From Pholiota molesta (Eukaryota; Basidiomycota; Agaricomycetes; Agaricales; Strophariaceae): a stretch of 64,000 nt of DNA. Both the position numbers and the translations under genes were made by a program. Below, one piece after another: positions 56,938 to 64,000 of the stretch. The stretch's first letter is position 1, and each line of letters begins with the position of its first letter. The DNA lies in the NCBI GenBank assembly GCA_014925825.1, contig JACGCK010000181.1:1-64000 (forward strand), given 5' to 3'. Under the pieces are notes generated by a model, which did not search any database, was not told where the DNA came from, and worked only from the letters and a program-made list of their open reading frames with translations.

Positions 56938-59360
56938 CCCGTCTTCCAACGTTCTCAATACAATCCACAGGAATTTTGTCTGGCTCGCTCTTCCCCATGA
57001 GCCCGAATACGCACCTAACGAAGCAGTTGCGCGTAAGTAGCTTACCCCGAACCACGTCCTAACCTGATCCACAACTCCTTCTATCTTCCAGGTCATCCGC
57101 ACTTGGAACGATGGAAAGCCGTCGGCAGGAAATACAAGCAGCGATGGCACGGATCCAACGAGGAGGCGCCTGAAGAGGATGACCGCAGTTCGCGCCTGCG
57201 CAACTCGCGCAAGTGTCGCATGCAAGCCGTGCGGAGCGTTTCTGACTGGTCGCACGGTGTGTTGACGGAACACAGTATCCAGGATGCTTGTGAGTGCACT
57301 GTGTTTGTACGCGTCCGTCGGTAGCTGAGAGTTTTTCTGGGATGGATAGATATCCAGTTGATTAAAGAGGCGGAGCATTATATCTACATCGGTATGTGAC
57401 GGTTTCTTGCAATGCTGTGGGTGATTACTTATGGAGTTTTGTGGCAGAGAACCAATTCTTGTATGTTTATTTTGGATTGGCTTTCTGTTTGTCAACGCAG
57501 CTGAGATGAATTCCAGTATCTCGGCCACCAAGACAGGCGGAGTCGTCGTCAACCAAATTGGCGCCGCGCTCGTCGAGCGCATTGTCCGCGCCGGTTCCGA
57601 GGGAAAGAAATTCAAGGTCAGCCATCGCACCTTCGTTCGGAAGTCGACCCAATACTGACTACTTTCTATCGAAGGTTGTCGTCGTCATTCCCGAAGTTCC
57701 AGGCTTTGCGGGTGACATCAAAAGCGAGAGCTCGATCAAGACGATTATGGCTGCGCAATACCGCACCATCAATCGCGGCGGAAGCAGTATCTATGAGGAG
57801 GTGCGCAAGGCGGGATATGAGCCGTGAGTTTGTTTTTGCTCGCTTCCTTTGTGAATTGACGTTCATTTTGGGGATTAGCATGGATTACATCCGCTTCTTC
57901 CATTTAAGGTCCTATGATCGAATTAACGCTCCTGCAGGCAGGTTTTTGTTCTCTCTTACACTCCTCTGCAGTCTTTTTATAATTTGATGAACAGGTTTTG
58001 TCCAAGACATGGAAAGAAACTCGGGCGTGAAATTCCACGAAGCGCAGGTCGCGCTCGCCGCGCAATGGGTTGCCGGCGACATGCTCACGACCCAGAAGGA
58101 GGTTATCGTCGTCGTCCCACAGGAGGAGTCCCTCGTGCCCGCGGACAAGCCCAAGGCGCAAGCGACGGAGAAAGTGCCGATCCCGCAGGACGCGAACGCA
58201 GCGCGCGAGGTTGTAGAGCGCTTCGAAGCGGGCGCGAGGGATCTGCGGTCGGACGAGCCGGTGTCGGATAACGTCGCGCAGCATATGTTGAATGACGGGA
58301 CGACGCTGCTTCAGGAGAAGTGGTTGGGTACAGAGGAAGAAGAGCTGAATGCGTGAGTGTGTTTCGCTATGCCTGTCAGTGGTTGGTGCTGATTTTGGGT
58401 ACTTTGAAGTTATGTATCTGAGTTGCTTTACATTCATTCCAAGGTGATGATTGTGGATGATCGACGAGTCATTGTATGTTACATTTTTCAACTTTGGCTT
58501 TTTCCCCTTTAACTTATTCTTTATTCCTTTAGATTGGATCTGCCAACATCAATGATCGCAGCCAAAAGGTTTGTTTGTCATCTATTCACGGTGTATTTAC
58601 CGAAATCCTCATCTTCGCGCAGGGCGATGGAGACTCCGAAATTGCGCTTGTCGTCGAGGACGACGACATGATCAACTCTACGATGGATGGTGAACAATAC
58701 CCAGTGTCGCGTTTCGCAGCTACTCTCCGTCGTCAGCTGTACAAAGGTGAGAATATTGTCGCGGGCATATTTAAAATTTCTTGGCCAATGGCTGATTATC
58801 TTCTTAGAACATCTTGGCCTCATTGAACCCCAGAGGGCCGACGTCCGTGATCCGGAAGTCACCTCTTTCATGCGCCCTGCTCCTTTCCCAAATAAGGACG
58901 AGACGCGCACACACGAAGACAGACTCGTTGCCGACCCTCTCTCTGACGCTACTAATTCGCTCTGGCTGGACACTGCGAGGAAGAACCGCGAAATTTTCAC
59001 TGAAATCTTCCGCCCAGTTCCGACAAACCTCGTGCGCGATTGGGGCGCATACGAGGCAAGTATTCACATTACGCTTCAAGGGTATTGCTAACTTGATGTT
59101 TGTGTTTCTGCAGAATTATCGCCCCAAGACCAAGACGGGTCATGTCGTGCCTGACATCCCATTGGAACGCGTCAAGACGCGTCTCACTCAAGTGAAAGGC
59201 GCTTTGGTCGAGTGTCCTCTGGTGCGTACTATGGATGAAAATCTTCCTGCACTTCTTAAACTATTGTTATTGTTTGCAGGATTTCCTCATCGATGATAAA
59301 GATCTCGTCACAGGTCCGGAATGGACTGTGTTGAACCCTACCCTTCCCATTTACATCTAA
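56938..59360 (+). pseudogene. 5'-truncated phospholipase D, C-terminal half with second HKD motif
   Basis: Phospholipase D hydrolyses phosphatidylcholine to phosphatidic acid using two HKD motifs; only the second half is here. Exons: about 56955-57032, 57092-57289, 57350-57391, 57448-57460 (13 nt), 57517-57616, 57675-57823, 57879-57937, 57995-58352, 58410-58473, 58533-58568, 58623-58746, 58808-59055, 59114-59221, 59280-59360. All join in phase. Recognisable blocks are LTEHSIQDAYIQLI, YIENQFFISATKTGG, VVVIPEVPGFAGD, AAQYRTINRGGSSIYEE, MDYIRFFHLRSYDRINAP, then HKD2 as IHSKVMIVDDRRV and IGSANINDRSQKGDGDSEIA. Two introns (57938 and 59056) use GC-AG. PX/PH regions and HKD1 are absent: no PLD sequence precedes about 56950, exactly where repeat-unit sequence ends. 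No in-frame start is identified. Without HKD1 it should be catalytically dead, unless it acts as a fragment. Confidence 0.88.
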
Positions 59361-59510
59361 TTCTTGGATGCGCAATTATAACACTGATACAGCTACTGAT
59401 AACATGCATATCATGTACAATATACTGTTTAAGCAAGCTGCAATATACCCTACTTAGCCTACTAACTGAAATATTGGCTGTCGTCGATTGGGCACAGAGT
59501 CAGCGTGATG
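59361..59510. other. AT-rich 3' flank of the phospholipase D fragment
   Basis: Likely the retained 3' UTR of the captured gene. Unit homology (CCCCGACGCGTATCTTTTG, as at 40353) resumes at about 59520. Confidence 0.5.
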
Positions 59511-61753
59511 CTACCGTGACCCCGACGCGTATCTTTTGATCCAACCCGTCACACGCGTCACTAGCACTGTCGCTGCGCCTATGCTGTTTCTTCGTCCTGC
59601 CCCCTCCGTTGAAGCATCGTCCGCATCCTGGAATACCGCATAACCTTCTCCTGACACAGATGGCCCTTCCAAGGGCACGTTTCGACCAGGTGTCGTCTTA
59701 CCGCTGTTCCTCATAGCGGATATCGTAGGATTCATCCCATTTTGCGCGCACACTCTACTGATGTCCTTTGTTGGGACAGATGGCCACATCGACACGTTTT
59801 GGCGACTTCTTCCTGGGACCCTGGCCTTCGATGATCCACTCATCCCTCCGCCCCTACCTCCTTTGTCCGCGTAGCACTTTGATGTGCCATCGTCCGACAC
59901 CAGCCATGAAGTATTTTCCGCCTCATCAGAGTGCTGGAGCCACGATTCGATGACTTTCTTCGACTTCTGCTAGGGTCACCGTTGGAGAGCAGCGAGCTTT
60001 GTGATGCTTGTCTGACGCTGTGGCGCATTTCTACTGATGTAGGTGCTCTCTCCCATCTTTGTCAACTTGTGGTTTGATTTTCTGTCTCTACAGATCTCTC
60101 AAGTTCAGGTTCATCTTCGAAAGAAAATTCAACCCCACCGTCGCCCGTATCTCAATAATTACCACTTTGCAGCAGGGCTGCACCCACCTATTGGCACTTC
60201 ATTGCGACCTTATGGCAAATAGCCCCGTCCGCTCACCACTCCCTCCAGTCCCTTCCTGCGACGTCCCCACCGATTTCGGTCTCGACCCTCGTTTGCCTGC
60301 ATGGACTGGGTGCAAGGATCCGAAGGTGTGTGTATCTACATCCGCGACATCCGCTCCTCCGATGGCAAATTACTTTGACTTCATATCTCTGCTCTCACCG
60401 CACCTCTGGCAGCTATCACCAGCGGTGATCGGCTCGATCTTCATGGATGTTCAGCCTCTGGCGATCGGCTCGATCCTCGAAGGAGGTTCAGCCTCTTGTG
60501 TTCAGAGCGAAGTGAGTACCTGTATATGCTGTTGTACGACCAAAAACGCTCCTGATTTTCAAGTCTGTCAGGCGATCACTTAGGATTAACCAACAGTGAA
60601 TGCGATAAGAGCAAGGTTCAGCGGCATATGGTAAGGTGATCTGGTTGATTTTATTTTATGCATGCTTATCCGACTACGATTTACGATAGCGCGTGGCGAA
60701 AATGGACCTTCAAAATGTCTATATCCGATGCTCGCTCTGAATACGGATCCACAACATCCAAATCACAATGATCACGACGCCGACATGTAGCAGGCGTTTG
60801 ATGTGATGTCGTAGATGCTTCGATAATCGATTTTTTTCTTTAGGTCTTATTTCTCCTCACCTCGGGCATACGCGAATGTCGTAAGTGCTTTATAAACAAG
60901 GTATCTCCCGTATAAGCTTATCTCTCGTGTCTAGGAAAGAGTCATCTTCCTCCCTATTCCCACCCTCGCCTCTACTGTACCTGCAACACAAATGCGCCTC
61001 CTCCGACCTCGCTGGCATTATTCCTGTCATCCTAAGGATAAAACCTCGTACGCTCCCATTTACAATTCAACATTGTATCTTTTTATGCAGCCCAGGTAAG
61101 AACCGATGGCAGGTAGTGATGCGCGTACCACGTTGGGTTGAGTATGCAGCTATGCCAGAGCGGTACGCATTAAGGAGGTCAATCGGGGTACCGCGTGCGC
61201 CGGGACTTGCTCGGTGTGTTACGCCGAAGTCGCCACCTTCCCGCTACATTGACATTATCCAAGTTCCTATGATATGTGCGATCTTTCGTGCTTGATGTAG
61301 AAACTAATAGAAACTAATACGACAGTGCTCTACCATCCACGTGTACTTTTATGTACCGAGTTCCGTGTACGTAGAATGTACCAATAAAGTTGGAATTATA
61401 TTTTCGTTGAAGGTTCCCCTTGCACGAGCGACTGTATTGTAATTTGCACAATCATCGTGAACCTCACTTCTTTACTAGGATTTTTATTCACCTCCGTCAA
61501 GCCATGTTGCCTTCGAATTCGAACAGCAATCAAGGAGGTCAATTTCGATTTTTCCAATGACTCATCCTTCTTGAGAGCAAACGTTTAGATAGGTCTGGTT
61601 GCGGTTGTGTGCGCCATCGCGGAAGGCATGGAGAGAAGTCAATTTAAAGCAATTCCCTCGCTATCATACTGTAATACACTGGCAATATACAATGAAAATG
61701 TCCGTATCCAATCACATATTCGCACCGAGTACACAAAAATCACGTAGCTACAT
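59511..61753. repeat. NLR-array repeat unit D, distal part and NLR4 3' flank
   Basis: Diverged copy of 40345-42459 (and 24381-26186, 11774-13382). Positions 59828-59895 duplicate a segment also present at 56873-56937, so the phospholipase D fragment is bracketed by two copies of it. The minus frame at 59511-59900 keeps the recurring phrase NGMNPTISAMRNSGK. No intact gene. The last 300 bp probably hold the NLR4 3' UTR. Confidence 0.6.
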
Positions 61754-64000
61754 TTATTCCTTCAAGGTGCGAGCCTCACGAACACTCTCCATGAGCTCCT
61801 CCGCCTCCCTGAATGCTTCCACTGCATCCTCGGCCCTCTCCAGCATTTCGTACGCCTCGCCGAGTCGCTTGAGGTCGGTGGCCTGCTCGGAGACCCACTG
61901 CGCCTTGCGATGGAACTCGCGCGCTTCCTTGAATTTGTCGATGGCCAGATCGGCGCGGCTTTGCTTCACGTGGAGGGTGCCCATGCTGCGAAGGATGTTG
62001 CCTTGCTGATACAAGAATGGAAATTCCCTGCCATCTTTGCATTCAGCCATTGCTGCATTTAATGAAGCCTGCGCATCTTCGAGGTCTCCTTTGACGATGT
62101 AGAGGTCTCCGAGGAGCCAGAGCCGGTGTATTTCGACCTCGGTCCATGTGCCAAGATCTGGGATAGAATTAAGCGCCCGCTCTGCTTCGTCCAGTCGATT
62201 GGTCTTGAAGTATACGGTCCCTAGATGTCCGAGAACCTTGGCCTGCCCGCCTTTCTCATCAAATCTCCGGAAGCGCTGGAGTGCGTCGTCCAAATGGGTT
62301 TCGGCTTTGGCGAGGCGATTACCACAGATATACAGCCATCCGAGCTGAGTCAAAATGAAGGCTATCTGTTCCACATCCAGAAGATCCACCTTCTTGGATG
62401 ATGTGAGCAGTGCCTCTGCTGCAGACAGCTGGTCAGATCGGATGTAAACCCCCGCTAGGTCATCGATGGCATTGAGCTGGTTAATGGGTGCATTCTGCTG
62501 CTTGAATATTACAAGGGCCCGCTCGAGAGCCTGCCTGGCTTCCGGAACCCTGTCCCGTGCAAGATATATGCAGCCCAGTCGCCGGAGTGCATTTCCCTCT
62601 CCACGTGCAGAGTTTGCTTGTTTTGCTGTGTTTAAGGCATCAGTGGCATATTTCTCGGCTTTGACTAGATTACCGCGGTTGTAGTGTAGACCAGATAGAA
62701 TTTGAGCAACATTTGCTTGGCCTACAAGATTTGAGATCTTTTGATAGGCCTCCAGTGCTTCCGATAAAGTAGCCTGTGCCTCCATAAATTGGCCCTGGTA
62801 CCTGTACAAATTCCCAAGCCCTTCGCGAGCGTGTGCCTGTCCCTGCTTATTGCCAGTTTTGGTATAGAGTTTGAGGCTTGTTTGGAATGCAACTTTTGAT
62901 TGGTTGAGCTGCCTCAAATAAAAAAGCATGGTAGCAGAGCGTTCTAATGCATCTGCCTCTCTGTCCACATCTTTTGCTTCCTTGTAGAGTGCAGCAGCCT
63001 CTCTAAAGCAAGTTTCGGCCTTTGTATTTTGGCCTTCGGTGTGATACAAGTGACCAAGTGACATAAGACATCCGGCATGTGGGATAGGGAAATTGACCGA
63101 ACTTTTGAGGGCCATTTGGATGGTATCCTGGGATAGGTATCCAACGTAGTTAGACCACCTAGTAAGGTCAGAAGTGGCTGTTATGAGGCGAGTGATATCC
63201 TGGGAGTAGCCGACTTTGAACACTCTCTGAAAGACTGAATGGATATTCTGAATCTCTGAAACAACCTGAGCATAACATTCTCCATCATCAGCTGCATTTG
63301 AAGCCCATAACAAAATGCTGATATAATAATTGGTGACATTTTCGAGCTCCAGAGAAACATCAGAAGAAAGAAAACCGAGGCAGAAGAGTCGAATAGGTGA
63401 GAGCATTTGGATTCGGGGAGACGAGATAGTGTCATTCGGCTTGATCAATGCGACCACTCGCAATGTGTGTACAGCCTTATGGACATCATTGATACCAAGA
63501 TATGTTCCCAGTTGCTCGACAGAAGTGGAGGGAAAACCATTCGGAAGTAGAGATAGAGCAGCGAGGAGAGCGATGGCACCGGGATCCTTTTTTATCCTAG
63601 GGCTAGATACTGAGATTGCTATCGATGCGTTGAGATTTGACTCCCGATCATCACCACCATTCTCAACAATCTTTGTCTCTTGTTTCAACCAGCGATTCCA
63701 CAATGAGCGCGAACTTTCGCCGTCTCGGAGGAGGTTAGATATTAGAGTGATCGCCAAAGGAATACCATCGACCACATCAAGAAGGTTTTGCGTGGGTTCG
63801 TCGATAATAAAGTCTGGCCCGCAGATGGTCTGTAGAATTTTTCGCGCACTCTCGGAAGATATGGTTGATAAAGGGGGGAGGAGAGGATGCGACCATGCGA
63901 CTTTGGACGGCCTTTGCGTACCGCGGGTGGTGATGATGAGGGACAATTTAGAAATGTCGGTGATGGATGCCAGCAATTCTTCGACCTTGCTGCGAGTGGC
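61754..64000 (-). CDS. NLR4: C-terminal part of NB-ARC plus TPR array, runs off the window
   Basis: A continuous minus-strand frame from the window edge to the stop at 61754. At the edge it reads ATRSKVEELLASI, a position just after Walker B in the paralogues, so the N-terminal domain, P-loop and Walker B lie beyond 64000. Visible features are LIITTRG, DGIPLAI and the full TPR array ending LMESVREARTLKE. Its NB-ARC and first TPR segment closely follow NLR2 (YSQDITRLITATSDLTRW). The middle TPRs follow NLR3 (RGNLVKAEKYATDALN, ANSARGEGNALR), which makes it mosaic. It has one small in-frame difference, an extra residue in KKVDLLDVEQ. No stop or frameshift is seen in the visible part. Confidence 0.9.
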   Translation of the reverse strand, partial: ATRSKVEELLASITDISKLSLIITTRGTQRPSKVAWSHPLLPPLSTISSESARKILQTICGPDFIIDEPTQNLLDVVDGIPLAITLISNLLRDGESSRSLWNRWLKQETKIVENGGDDRESNLNASIAISVSSPRIKKDPGAIALLAALSLLPNGFPSTSVEQLGTYLGINDVHKAVHTLRVVALIKPNDTISSPRIQMLSPIRLFCLGFLSSDVSLELENVTNYYISILLWASNAADDGECYAQVVSEIQNIHSVFQRVFKVGYSQDITRLITATSDLTRWSNYVGYLSQDTIQMALKSSVNFPIPHAGCLMSLGHLYHTEGQNTKAETCFREAAALYKEAKDVDREADALERSATMLFYLRQLNQSKVAFQTSLKLYTKTGNKQGQAHAREGLGNLYRYQGQFMEAQATLSEALEAYQKISNLVGQANVAQILSGLHYNRGNLVKAEKYATDALNTAKQANSARGEGNALRRLGCIYLARDRVPEARQALERALVIFKQQNAPINQLNAIDDLAGVYIRSDQLSAAEALLTSSKKVDLLDVEQIAFILTQLGWLYICGNRLAKAETHLDDALQRFRRFDEKGGQAKVLGHLGTVYFKTNRLDEAERALNSIPDLGTWTEVEIHRLWLLGDLYIVKGDLEDAQASLNAAMAECKDGREFPFLYQQGNILRSMGTLHVKQSRADLAIDKFKEAREFHRKAQWVSEQATDLKRLGEAYEMLERAEDAVEAFREAEELMESVREARTLKE

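Noticed and set aside
1..64000. tRNA, rRNA or CRISPR features
   Set aside because: No cloverleaf with B-box GGTTCGANTCC, no rRNA core sequence and no regularly spaced direct repeats were found on reading; weak GGTTC matches lacked the rest of a tRNA.

Overview
The window looks like chromosomal DNA of an agaricomycete (mushroom-forming) fungus. Genes have many short GT-AG introns of about 50-60 nt. It carries families known to be expanded in Basidiomycota: an alpha-kinase, a fungal integrase-core protein, NB-ARC/TPR NLRs with an MLKL-like N-terminus, and a chromodomain Ty3/gypsy retrotransposon. This assignment rests on protein-family recognition and gene architecture; no species is named.

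Layout. 1-1720 is degenerate sequence with no gene I can support. 2172-7259 is a head-to-head pair: an intact 8-exon alpha-kinase gene on the minus strand and, on the plus strand, an integrase-core gene whose seven exons stay in phase but which carries two in-frame TGA codons. From about 7666 to the end the window is a segmental-duplication array. Each unit has several kb of decayed, repeated sequence followed by an NLR gene on the minus strand. The four NLRs are at 13383-16814, 26187-29609, 42460-45993 and 61754 to beyond 64000. The first three share one five-exon structure and remain open; the fourth runs off the window.

Insertions into the array. (1) A 3.6-kb terminal-inverted-repeat DNA element at 30009-33621, with an 8-bp target duplication, sits 400 bp upstream of the NLR2 start. 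(2) A young Ty3/gypsy chromovirus at 47595-53558 has two 244-bp LTRs that look identical, a 5-bp target duplication, and one uninterrupted 1660-residue gag-pol-chromodomain frame. Its empty site survives in the paralogous unit at 7698-7702. (3) A 5'-truncated phospholipase D gene at about 56938-59360 keeps the second HKD half of the enzyme with every exon in phase.

How the parts fit. The NLRs are presumed intracellular surveillance ATPases: the N-terminal helical domain would be the cell-death effector, NB-ARC the switch, and the TPR array the sensor. TPR halves are much more alike than N-terminal halves, NLR3 and NLR4 look like mosaics, and flanking DNA has patches of near-identity. This suggests gene conversion and unequal exchange diversifying an innate-immunity cluster. 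The spacers hold remnants of at least four recurring non-NLR coding sequences I could not name; one looks like a PD-(D/E)XK-type nuclease (low confidence).
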